A stretch of DNA of 59,028 bases from Bradyrhizobium elkanii WSM2783 (lineage in GTDB: Bacteria; Pseudomonadota; Alphaproteobacteria; Rhizobiales; Xanthobacteraceae): assembly GCF_000472865.1 (NCBI RefSeq), contig NZ_AXAP01000052.1, positions 1-59,028 on the forward strand, written 5' to 3'. The position numbers and the translations under genes are program-made. Positions 52,827 to 59,028 of the stretch are shown here, piece after piece; the stretch's first letter is position 1; each line of letters opens with the position of its first letter. A model generated the notes under the pieces. It had not been told where the DNA came from and searched no databases. It saw nothing but the letters and a program-made list of their open reading frames with translations.

Positions 52827-53825
52827 CTACCCCACTTTGCCGATTTTCTTGACCGCCGCGATCAGCCGCGCGCTGTCGTCGTCGACGAATTTGGAAAACT
52901 CCGGCGCATCGAGATAGGCGACTGGACTGCCGGCAATCTCGAAGGTCTTGACGACCTCCGGCGCCTTCACTGCTTCCGCCATCGCCTCGCGCAGTCGCGT
53001 CATGACCGGCGCCGGCAATGCGCGCTGCGCAAACAGGCCGGCCCAGATGTAGAACTCGACATCCTTGTAGCCGAGCTCCTTGAACGTCGGCAGGTCGGGA
53101 AAGCTGGCGACGCGTTCGGCGCCCCAATTGGCAAGCACCCGCATCTTGCCGTCGGCGACCTGCTGTTTCAGCGTGCCCGGGGCGGACGCCACCGCCTGCA
53201 CCGTGCCGCTCAGCAGCGCGGTCAGCGCCGGGCCTGCGCCGCGGAACGGCACGTGCAGCAATTTGATGCCGGCGCTCGCGGCAAACATTTCCATCGCGAC
53301 GTGAAGCGTGCCATAGGGACCGGACGAGCCATAGGGAATCTGGCCCGGGCGCTGTTTGGCATCATCGACAAAGTCCTGCAGCGTCTTCCATGGGGCGGAG
53401 GCCGGCACCGCGAGCAGCGTCGGATCGGCGAGCACGCGCGCGACCGGCGCGAATTGCGAGACCTCATAGGCGACGGGGCGATCGAACAGCCGATCGGCTT
53501 CGGGCAGCACGGCGAGCGAGGACAGCGTCATCAGCAGCGTGTAGCCGTCCGGCTCGGCGCGCGCCGCCTGCGCATTGCCGACGGAGCCGCCAGCTCCACC
53601 GGCGCGGTTGTCGACGATCACGGGCTTGCCGAGGATCCGCTCCAGCGCCAGCGCCACCGGCCGCGCCGCAAGATCAGCCTGCCCACCGGCCGGAAACGGC
53701 ACGATCATGGTGACGTTGCGGTTGGGATAGACAGCGCCTTGCGCAAAGGCAGCGTGCGAAAGCGCGGCATGCGCGAGCGGCAAGACGGCGGCAGTTTTCA
53801 AAAGCTCGCGGCGATTCATCGGCAT
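52827..53825 (-). CDS. Bug-family (TctC) substrate-binding protein
   Basis: A 332-residue periplasmic solute-binding protein from ATG 53825 (GGGGAG ribosome-binding site). The signal has twin Arg, MNRRELLKTAA, so Tat export is likely. The Bug hallmarks are VTMIVPFPAGGQADLAAR, DNRAGGAGGSVGNA and VQAVASAPGTLKQQVADGK. Such proteins deliver carboxylates or related ligands to TctAB-type transporters, but no tctA or tctB is adjacent, as is common for orphans. The ligand is unknown. Confidence 0.92.
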   Translation of the reverse strand: MPMNRRELLKTAAVLPLAHAALSHAAFAQGAVYPNRNVTMIVPFPAGGQADLAARPVALALERILGKPVIVDNRAGGAGGSVGNAQAARAEPDGYTLLMTLSSLAVLPEADRLFDRPVAYEVSQFAPVARVLADPTLLAVPASAPWKTLQDFVDDAKQRPGQIPYGSSGPYGTLHVAMEMFAASAGIKLLHVPFRGAGPALTALLSGTVQAVASAPGTLKQQVADGKMRVLANWGAERVASFPDLPTFKELGYKDVEFYIWAGLFAQRALPAPVMTRLREAMAEAVKAPEVVKTFEIAGSPVAYLDAPEFSKFVDDDSARLIAAVKKIGKVG

Positions 53826-53876
53826 TTTCTCCCCAGTGGTTTGTTTGGTTTCTGGAGAAGAGCCTAACCACAAATT

Positions 53877-53909
53877 GTAGGGTGGGCAAAGCGAAGCGTG
53901 CCCACCATT
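53877..53909. repeat. GTAG-headed REP, family E, left of the RAYT gene
   Basis: Head GTAG at 53877-53880, then stem GGTGGGCA/TGCCCACC (53881-53888 and 53899-53906) around AAGCGAAGCG. It touches the stop of the RAYT gene. Confidence 0.95.
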
Positions 53910-54430
53910 CACTCACCGAACGATCCTCGAATCTGCTTCATATCCCCGCCCCAATCCGCATCAAGCAACCCGCGCTCGACGTAGCGATGAAAACTGCTAT
54001 GCGGCCAGTCCGCAACTCGCGTGACATGCCCATGCTTCACCGGATTGAAGTGAATGTAGTCCACATGCCGCTCGAGATCAGTGTCATCGCGGATCGCATG
54101 CTCCCAAAAGCGACGCTGCCAGATACCTTTCTCCCGCTTGACGATCTTGCTTGGGGATCGCGGCTCGTTCTCAACACCGCGTGAGAAACCACTTTTGATC
54201 AGGCTCCAGCGAGCGGAGAAGTCCGCATCTTGCTCTGGAAGGGTCCAGACGGTGTGAATGTGGTCCGGCAAAATACAGATTGCGACGGTCTCAAACGGAC
54301 GACGTTCGCAGACCATTCGATAGATCCGTCGCAAGCGGTCAATTTCGCTGACGAGCAAGTTGCTCGATCGATCGGCGAGGACAACCGTGAAGAAGAAAGT
54401 GCTGCTTTTTGCACGTCGGTACTGCGGCAT
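53909..54430 (-). CDS. REP-associated tyrosine transposase (RAYT)
   Basis: A 173-residue Y1-transposase (IS200/IS605-related). The metal-binding HUH motif is HIH at 57-59 in LPDHIHTVW. The catalytic Tyr is likely Tyr125 in HVDYIHFNPVKHG. WQRRFWEHAIRDD is typical of RAYTs. RAYTs bind and cleave single-stranded REP sequences at the GTAG-type head. Here the gene is bracketed by inverted copies of one REP (53877-53909 and 54451-54482), which is the known RAYT-REP arrangement. The frame is intact, so it may be active. Confidence 0.95.
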   Translation of the reverse strand: MPQYRRAKSSTFFFTVVLADRSSNLLVSEIDRLRRIYRMVCERRPFETVAICILPDHIHTVWTLPEQDADFSARWSLIKSGFSRGVENEPRSPSKIVKREKGIWQRRFWEHAIRDDTDLERHVDYIHFNPVKHGHVTRVADWPHSSFHRYVERGLLDADWGGDMKQIRGSFGE

Positions 54431-54450
54431 GGTCTCTCCACCGCCCTAGA

Positions 54451-54482
54451 ATGGTGGGCACGCTTCGCTTTGCCCACCCTAC
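54451..54482. repeat. GTAG-headed REP, family E, right of the RAYT gene (inverted)
   Basis: The mirror copy of the REP at 53877: stem GGTGGGCA/TGCCCACC at 54453-54460 and 54471-54478, and CTAC (GTAG on the minus strand) at 54479-54482. That GTAG includes the TAG stop of the LysR gene. Confidence 0.95.
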
Positions 54483-55387
54483 CGCCTCTTGCCCTTTACG
54501 AAATGCTTCGCCAGGAAATCGGCGAGCACTTCGACGCGCGCGGGGCGCGGGCCGCCGGGGGGCGTTACCAGGTGCACGGCGCCTTCGGGCAGCTTCCAAC
54601 CCTTGAGGATCACCTCGACCTCGCCGCGCGCGATGGCTTCTCCGATGATGAAATCAGGGAGATCGGCGATGCCGAGGCCGGCGATAACCGCCGGCAGCAG
54701 CGCTTCGCCATTGTTGACACGCAACTGTCCGGCGGGACGCACGCTCGCCTGCTCGCCGGCCGCGTTGGTGTAGTGCCAGACGCCTGCGGTCGAGAGATAG
54801 GCGTAGCCGAAGCATTTGTGCTCGGCGAGATGCATCGGATGCGTCGGCCGGCCGTAGCGCTTCAGGTAGGACGACGCCGCCACCGTGTAGCGCGGCATCG
54901 CGCAGAGCCGCCGCGCGATCAGGGATGAATCGGGCAGGCGCGCGATGCGCAGGCCGGCATCGAAACCTTCGCCGATCAAGTCGACAGTGGCGTCGCTCAA
55001 ATGCAGGTCGATCGACACTTCCGGATATTTCTCCAGAAATTCCGGCAACAGTGGCGCGACTGATTTCACCCCGAAGGTCATGGGCACTGCGAGCCGCACC
55101 AGGCCGCGCGGGGTGACTGATTGTGCCAGGGCCTCATTCTCGGCCGCCTCGCCGTCGGCAAGCAGCCGCGCGGCGCGCTCGGACAGTTTTTGCCCGGCAT
55201 CCGTCAGCGCCAGCCGCCGCGAGGTGCGGTTGAACAATCGGGCCCCGAGCCGATCCTCAAGCCGGCTGACCGCCTTGGAGACAGTGGCCTTCGACAGCGC
55301 AAGCTCGGTTGCGGCGGCCGCAAATGACCGTAATTCCACGACTTTTGCGAAGATTGCGAGCGCCTCGAAATCCGGGAGCTTTGACAT
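54479..55387 (-). CDS. LysR family transcriptional regulator
   Basis: A 302-residue regulator. An N-terminal winged helix-turn-helix (FEALAIFAKVVELRSFAAAA, ATVSKAVSRLEDRLGARLFNRTSRR, about 8-60) is followed by a LysR substrate-binding domain. It is divergent from the pirin-wrbA pair, so it probably controls them. Its stop TAG is supplied by the GTAG head of the RAYT-linked REP. The effector is unknown, but a redox-active quinone or flavonoid is a reasonable guess from the targets. Confidence 0.92.
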   Translation of the reverse strand: MSKLPDFEALAIFAKVVELRSFAAAATELALSKATVSKAVSRLEDRLGARLFNRTSRRLALTDAGQKLSERAARLLADGEAAENEALAQSVTPRGLVRLAVPMTFGVKSVAPLLPEFLEKYPEVSIDLHLSDATVDLIGEGFDAGLRIARLPDSSLIARRLCAMPRYTVAASSYLKRYGRPTHPMHLAEHKCFGYAYLSTAGVWHYTNAAGEQASVRPAGQLRVNNGEALLPAVIAGLGIADLPDFIIGEAIARGEVEVILKGWKLPEGAVHLVTPPGGPRPARVEVLADFLAKHFVKGKRR

Positions 55388-55414
55388 TCTGGCGACCGCC
55401 CTCTACCACAAACG

Positions 55415-55438
55415 GAAACAATGAGTTTCGATAGTTTC
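55415..55438. promoter_or_regulatory. Possible LysR operator between the LysR and pirin genes
   Basis: The 113-base spacer holds GAAAC at 55415-55419, GTTTC at 55425-55429 (inverted, five bases apart) and another GTTTC at 55434-55438. Such dyads are common in LysR boxes. This is a suggestion only; no binding evidence is available. Confidence 0.35.
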
Positions 55439-55500
55439 TATTTCTATACCACACTCGACGGCGTATCCAAACGCAATCGAAGTTTAAGGAAATACCCCCG

Positions 55501-56199
55501 ATGATCGAACTCAGACCCTATGCGAAGCTCGGCGGCGCCGACCATGGCTGGCTGAAGGCCAAGCACCACTTCTCGTTCGGCAACCACTACGACCCGAACA
55601 ATATGAACCACGGCGCTTTGCGGGTGTGGAACGATGACGAGATCGCGCCGAACACCGGCTTTCCGCCGCATCCCCATGCCAACATGGAAATCATCACCTA
55701 CGTCCGCGAAGGCGCGATCACGCACCAGGATTCGCTCGGCAACAAGGGCCGGACCGAGGCCGGCGACGTGCAGGTGATGAGCGCGGGAAACGGCATCCGC
55801 CACGCCGAGTACAATCTCGAGCCGTCGAAGACGAAGATCTTCCAGATCTGGATCGAGCCGACGACGCAAGGCGGCGAGCCGACCTGGGGCTCCAAGCCGT
55901 TTCCAAAAGGCGACCGCTCCGGCAAGCTCGTCACGATCGCGAGCGGCTTTGCGGACGATGCCGATGCGCTGCCGATCCGCGCCAAGGCGCGCGTGCTCGC
56001 CACTACGCTGAAAGCTGGCGAAAGCGCGGAATATGCGCCGGAGCAAAAGCGGCATCTTTACCTTGTGCCCGCGGTCGGCAGCATCGAAGTCAACGGCGTG
56101 CGTGTCGATGCCCGTGACGGTGCCGCGATCCGCGACGAAGCCAAGCTGAGAATCACCGCGCTGAAAGATTCCGAGCTGGTGCTGGTCGACGCGGCGTAA
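55501..56199 (+). CDS. Pirin family protein (YhhW-like, quercetinase-type)
   Basis: A 232-residue bicupin. The metal ligands His57, His59, His101 and Glu103 fall exactly at the positions known for E. coli YhhW, in GFPPHPHANME and IRHAEYN. YhhW has quercetin 2,3-dioxygenase activity in vitro. It starts MIELRPYAKLGGADHGWL. The gene is divergent from the LysR gene and is followed by wrbA. A family C repeat separates the two. Substrate is not certain; flavonoids are plausible for a soil bacterium. Confidence 0.92.
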   Translation: MIELRPYAKLGGADHGWLKAKHHFSFGNHYDPNNMNHGALRVWNDDEIAPNTGFPPHPHANMEIITYVREGAITHQDSLGNKGRTEAGDVQVMSAGNGIRHAEYNLEPSKTKIFQIWIEPTTQGGEPTWGSKPFPKGDRSGKLVTIASGFADDADALPIRAKARVLATTLKAGESAEYAPEQKRHLYLVPAVGSIEVNGVRVDARDGAAIRDEAKLRITALKDSELVLVDAA

Positions 56200-56207
56200 C
56201 ACGACTG

Positions 56208-56295
56208 GTCATGCCCGGGCTTGCACCCGGACATTCATCCCTCCCGCAAGAGTCCTCTCAATGTGATGGATTGTCGGGCCGAGCCCGGCAACGAC
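56208..56295. repeat. Palindromic repeat, family C copy 4
   Basis: GTCATGCCCGGGCTTGCACC on the left and GGGCCGAGCCCGGCAACGAC on the right with weaker inner pairing. It lies between the pirin gene and wrbA. Confidence 0.8.
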
Positions 56296-56338
56296 ACCTT
56301 ACTTCGACACTGCCTATCCCAACCAAAGGAGAGCCATC

Positions 56339-56938
56339 ATGGCCAAAGTTCTCGTCCTCTATTATTCCGCCTATGGTCACATCGAGGCCATGGCGAATGC
56401 GGTCGCCGAAGGCGCCCGCGAAGCCGGCGCCAGCGTCGATATCAAGCGCGTGCCCGAACTGGTGCCGGCCGAAGTCGCAAAGGCGTCATACTACAAGCTC
56501 GACCAGGCAGCGCCGGTCGCGAAGATCGATGATCTCGTCAATTATGATGCGATCATCATCGGCACCGGCACCCGCTTCGGCCGCATGTCCTCGCAGATGG
56601 CGAACTTCCTCGATCAGGCCGGCGGTCTCTGGGCCAAGGGCGCCCTGCATGGCAAGGTCGGTGGCGCCTTCACCTCGACCGCGACCCAGCATGGCGGGCA
56701 GGAAACAACGCTGTTCTCGATCATCACCAACCTCCTGCATTTCGGCCTCACCGTGGTCGGCCTCAATTACGGCTTTGCCGGCCAGATGAAGCTCGACGAG
56801 ATCACCGGCGGATCGCCTTATGGCGCCACCACCATCACCGGCGGCGACGGCAGCCGGCAACCGACTGCGAATGAGCTTGCGGGCGCACGTTATCAAGGAC
56901 GTGTGATCGCGGAGACCGCGAAGAAACTGCATGGCTGA
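56339..56938 (+). CDS. wrbA: NAD(P)H:quinone oxidoreductase WrbA
   Basis: A 199-residue flavodoxin-like FMN protein that reduces quinones by two electrons, protecting from redox cycling. It has the FMN-phosphate loop YYSAYGHIEAMA, TGTRFGRMSSQMANFLD, TSTATQHGGQETTLFS and the WrbA C-terminus GARYQGRVIAETAKKL. The ribosome-binding site GGAG lies about 6 bases before ATG 56339. It follows the pirin gene in the same direction, so both are predicted to respond to the LysR regulator. Confidence 0.95.
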   Translation: MAKVLVLYYSAYGHIEAMANAVAEGAREAGASVDIKRVPELVPAEVAKASYYKLDQAAPVAKIDDLVNYDAIIIGTGTRFGRMSSQMANFLDQAGGLWAKGALHGKVGGAFTSTATQHGGQETTLFSIITNLLHFGLTVVGLNYGFAGQMKLDEITGGSPYGATTITGGDGSRQPTANELAGARYQGRVIAETAKKLHG

Positions 56939-57323
56939 TGCGAGTTCGAGGGCGTTCTCGTTTGCGAGCATCGCCCTATGTAGAGCGTGCGGTCGGAGCC
57001 TTCATTTCGATCGCACCTTCATGTTCAAAACCGCATGACTGCAGCCGCCAGGTCCCTGCCCCCCGGACCTGGCGGCACATGCGCGTCGGGGACCACGACA
57101 TGGTTGAAATGCTTTTCATGGCGCAGTTGGTGCGCAGACCGCTGCAGGCGATGGCGCGACGCTGGTGGTGTAAGAGTCTTTTCCGTGCCACGCGCGGGCA
57201 ACGCCGTTGCCCGGAATGCACGAAGTCGTGATGTCGATTTGTCGGCCCGCATGCTTGGAGCTGCCATAACGAACTCGTGATAAAGTGATTACCTTCACGG
57301 TCACTAAGCAGCGAGATGCTGGC
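56939..57323. other. Intergenic region with a strong hairpin
   Basis: A 385-base gap after wrbA. At 57045-57075, CCGCCAGGTCC and GGACCTGGCGG form a perfect 11-bp stem around nine bases, with no T-run. Short frames on both strands lack ribosome-binding sites and family features. The hairpin could be a processing or termination signal. Confidence 0.5.
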
Positions 57324-58271
57324 ATGAGCAACACCAAGCAAACTCAATGGCCGGAACTGCCGACCGCGGCATGGCGTGACACCTGTGCCACTCTGCATCT
57401 CTGGACCCAGATCGTCGGCAAGATCCGGTTGGCCAAGTCGCCCTGGCTGAATCATTCGTGGCACGTCACGCTTTATGTCACCGCGCGCGGGCTGACCACC
57501 TCGCCGATCGCTAACGGCATTAGAACCTTTCAAATCGATTTCGACTTCATCGACCACGCCTTGCGCATTTCGACCAGTGACGGCGCCGAGCGGCACTTTG
57601 CGCTGGCCGGGCTCTCGGTGGCGAGCTTCTACGCGGCGGTGCTCGCGGCGCTGAAAGAGCTCGACATCGACGTTGCGATCGACGACATGCCGAACGAATT
57701 ACCGGACCCGATCCGTTTCCCGGAAGACAGCCAGCACCGGTCCTATGATGCAGACGCGGTGCGGCGCTTCTTCCAGATCCTCTTGAACTGCGACCGGCTG
57801 TTCAAGCAGTTCCGCACCGGCTTCCTCGGCAAAGCCAGCCCTGTACATTTCTTCTGGGGCAGCTTTGATCTCGCGGTGACGCGTTTTTCCGGCAGGAGCG
57901 CACCACGCCATCCCGGCGGCGTGCCGAACCTCCCGGATGCGGTGGCACACGAAGCCTATTCGCACGAGGTGAGCAGCGCGGGTTTCTGGCCAGGCGGCGG
58001 CGCCATCGATTATCCGGCGTTCTATTCCTATGCGTATCCCGAACCCGCGGGCTTCCGCACCGCCAAGGTGCGACCCGACTCAGCCTTCTTCAGCGAAGCC
58101 CTCAGCGAATTCGTCCTGCCCTATGATGCCGCGCGCATCTCCGCCGATCCCGACCGGGCGGTGCTGGAATTCCTGCAAAGCACCTATGAGGCCGCCGCTA
58201 TTGCCGCAAAATGGGATCGCGATGCGCTGGAATGCCCGCTTGGCCGACCCGGCGTGGTGCGGCAGCTCTGA
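57324..58271 (+). CDS. DUF5996 family protein
   Basis: A 315-residue protein from ATG 57324. It has the DUF5996 pattern WPELPTAAWRDTCATLHLWTQIVGKIRL, NHSWHVTLYVTARGLTTSPI, and VHFFWGSFDLAVTRFSGR followed by AYSHEVSSAGFWPGGG. The function is unknown. His and Trp-rich conserved stretches suggest an enzyme. No signal or membrane helix. An earlier open frame (57285) was rejected because of the family start. Confidence 0.85.
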   Translation: MSNTKQTQWPELPTAAWRDTCATLHLWTQIVGKIRLAKSPWLNHSWHVTLYVTARGLTTSPIANGIRTFQIDFDFIDHALRISTSDGAERHFALAGLSVASFYAAVLAALKELDIDVAIDDMPNELPDPIRFPEDSQHRSYDADAVRRFFQILLNCDRLFKQFRTGFLGKASPVHFFWGSFDLAVTRFSGRSAPRHPGGVPNLPDAVAHEAYSHEVSSAGFWPGGGAIDYPAFYSYAYPEPAGFRTAKVRPDSAFFSEALSEFVLPYDAARISADPDRAVLEFLQSTYEAAAIAAKWDRDALECPLGRPGVVRQL

Positions 58272-58315
58272 GGCACGCCGGCCTTGGATCGTGATCCGAT
58301 CAGGTTTGATCGGCT

Positions 58316-58507
58316 CTAATTCAACAGCTCCGGCTGTGTCACGGTTTGCCTGATCTGCGCACCACAATCGGAGCATTCATAGGTGAAGTCGATCTTGGCC
58401 AGGCTCCAATGCGGCGCGACATCCGTGACGAACATCGGAAGACCTGCGCAGCTCGGGCACATGATGAAGTCCGGTTCCACGGCATGGTGATGGATGTAGG
58501 CTGGCAT
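58316..58507 (-). CDS. Small zinc-ribbon-like protein, 63 residues
   Basis: Starts at ATG 58507 with a clear ribosome-binding site AAGGAG upstream. The product has CPSCAG (around 17-22) and ECSDCG (around 44-49), two CxxC pairs that would hold one zinc. The rest is small and hydrophilic (DVAPHWSLAKIDFTYE). Function unknown, perhaps RNA or protein binding. It is convergent with the DUF5996 gene. The longer upstream frame was not used. Confidence 0.7.
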   Translation of the reverse strand: MPAYIHHHAVEPDFIMCPSCAGLPMFVTDVAPHWSLAKIDFTYECSDCGAQIRQTVTQPELLN

Positions 58508-58663
58508 GTCGGCTCTCCTTGCGGAACATTCCCCGGTGGCCCAACCCGGAAGCCAGCATACGGCGCTGCAGCGATCACAATTGTGGACTTTTGCGAACAT
58601 AGAAGGAACACCCACACAATCCTCGTGAGTGTGACAATTCTGCATTGAAGCGGCGTTGGTGCG

Positions 58664-58748
58664 TAGGGGTGGGCGAGGCGAAGCGTGCCCACCATCACGA
58701 GCGGAGTGTTGATGGTGGGCACGTCGCTGTGCTCCTTTGCCCACCCTT
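58664..58748. repeat. GTAG-headed paired REP, family E copy 3
   Basis: The left unit has GTAG (58664-58667), then GGGGTGGGCGAGGCGAAGCG with closing TGCCCACC. The right unit has GGTGGGCA (58715-58722) and TGCCCACC (58739-58746), with a degenerate centre and head. It is the same family as the REPs around the RAYT gene 4 kb away. Confidence 0.9.
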
Positions 58749-59028
58749 CTGTAACGGGCCTTGCTCAGTCAATCCCTTTTGCGTCATCCACTCGCCGGGG
58801 TCTCGCTTCTGTACGGGGTCGGTGCAAGACCGCCACCTGATGGGGTTGGAGAGGATCGGTCGGCCAATCTACAGGAGCGTGGTTACGAGCCACCTGGTGG
58901 GCAACGGCCTGACCTGATCCATCGTCCCGGCGAAGGGACTTCGCTTCGAGAAGGCCTGGTGTGGTGACCCGCCCGAAAACCTGGTGTGCGCCTCCCTGTC
59001 AGGCTGCCGCCGCGGCGGCGTTGAACGG
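58749..59028. other. Right-edge region without a recognised gene
   Basis: A 280-base stretch to the window end. The forward frames are short and without start signals. The sequence has structured-RNA flavour (GGGGTCGGTGCAAGACCGCC pairs on itself as GGTC/GACC), so a mobile element or RNA could begin here, but nothing can be named. It needs the next bases. Confidence 0.4.

Noticed and set aside
57100..57231. 43-residue forward frame with two Cys near the end
   Set aside because: No ribosome-binding site at a sensible distance and no conservation signal visible; left as non-coding.
58284..58312. Degenerate GGATCGTGATCCGATC palindrome after the DUF5996 gene
   Set aside because: It resembles the family H palindrome at 50110, but the right arm is too damaged to call a repeat copy with confidence.

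Overview
The window is a GC-rich, gene-dense chromosomal segment of an alphaproteobacterium, almost certainly Bradyrhizobium or a close relative. The evidence is the gene content (HrcA/CIRCE-type groESL, DUF1236, DUF2076, DUF6101-like and DUF2093 proteins, a TorF-type porin, a split glcD/glcEF locus, Zn-free L36), the many short secreted or membrane proteins typical of that group, and the abundant dispersed palindromic repeats between genes. No rRNA, tRNA, CRISPR array or prophage was seen.

Layout. 1-155: C-terminal end of a transposase running off the left edge. 0.2-7.7 kb: RNA-modification and nucleotide genes (rsmD, an RsuA/RluB-type pseudouridine synthase with a very long disordered Arg/Asp/Gly-rich arm, tadA, purD, xseA), plus a hydrolase carrying every landmark residue of fluoroacetate dehalogenase. 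8.0-14.8 kb: a leftward run pmbA-cysQ-DUF4170-DUF374 acyltransferase-waaA-lpxK, the Kdo/lipid A part of outer-membrane biogenesis. 15-22.6 kb: ubiA, rsmE, hisZ-hisG, and a glycosyltransferase coupled to a YdjC-type deacetylase. 22.8-31.7 kb: DUF2076 protein, L,D-transpeptidase, an orphan CheZ-like phosphatase, a lipoprotein, groES-groEL behind a sigma70 promoter with a CIRCE operator, and small secreted or membrane proteins. 31.7-40.4 kb: DUF937 protein, a one-pass membrane protein, a META-like protein, lctP, an SbmA/BacA-like ABC transporter, a TorF porin and a histone H1-like basic protein. 40.6-46.2 kb: glycolate oxidase genes glcF, glcE and glcD, with a monooxygenase-fold gene between, then a soluble cytochrome c. 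LctP (2-hydroxy acid uptake) and GlcDEF (glycolate oxidation) could work in one small-acid pathway. 46.3-52.7 kb: hydrolases, a TPR protein, rpmJ, an amidohydrolase, an L-2-haloacid dehalogenase and a YbaK-type deacylase. 52.8-58.5 kb: a Bug-family binding protein, a REP-associated tyrosine transposase (RAYT) flanked by its inverted REPs, a LysR regulator divergent from pirin-wrbA, and a DUF5996 protein.

The most striking feature is the repeat landscape. Two sequence families share the canonical REP design: a GTAG head followed by a short hairpin, often as inverted pairs. One family brackets the RAYT gene. The GTAG heads supply the TAG stop codons of lpxK and of the LysR gene, and a REP also supplies the last codons and the stop of rsmE. 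At least five other palindromic families fill most intergenic gaps, including the groES-groEL spacer.

Starts were chosen from ribosome-binding sites, family length and overlaps. Family names come from recognition of motifs by eye; no database search was run.
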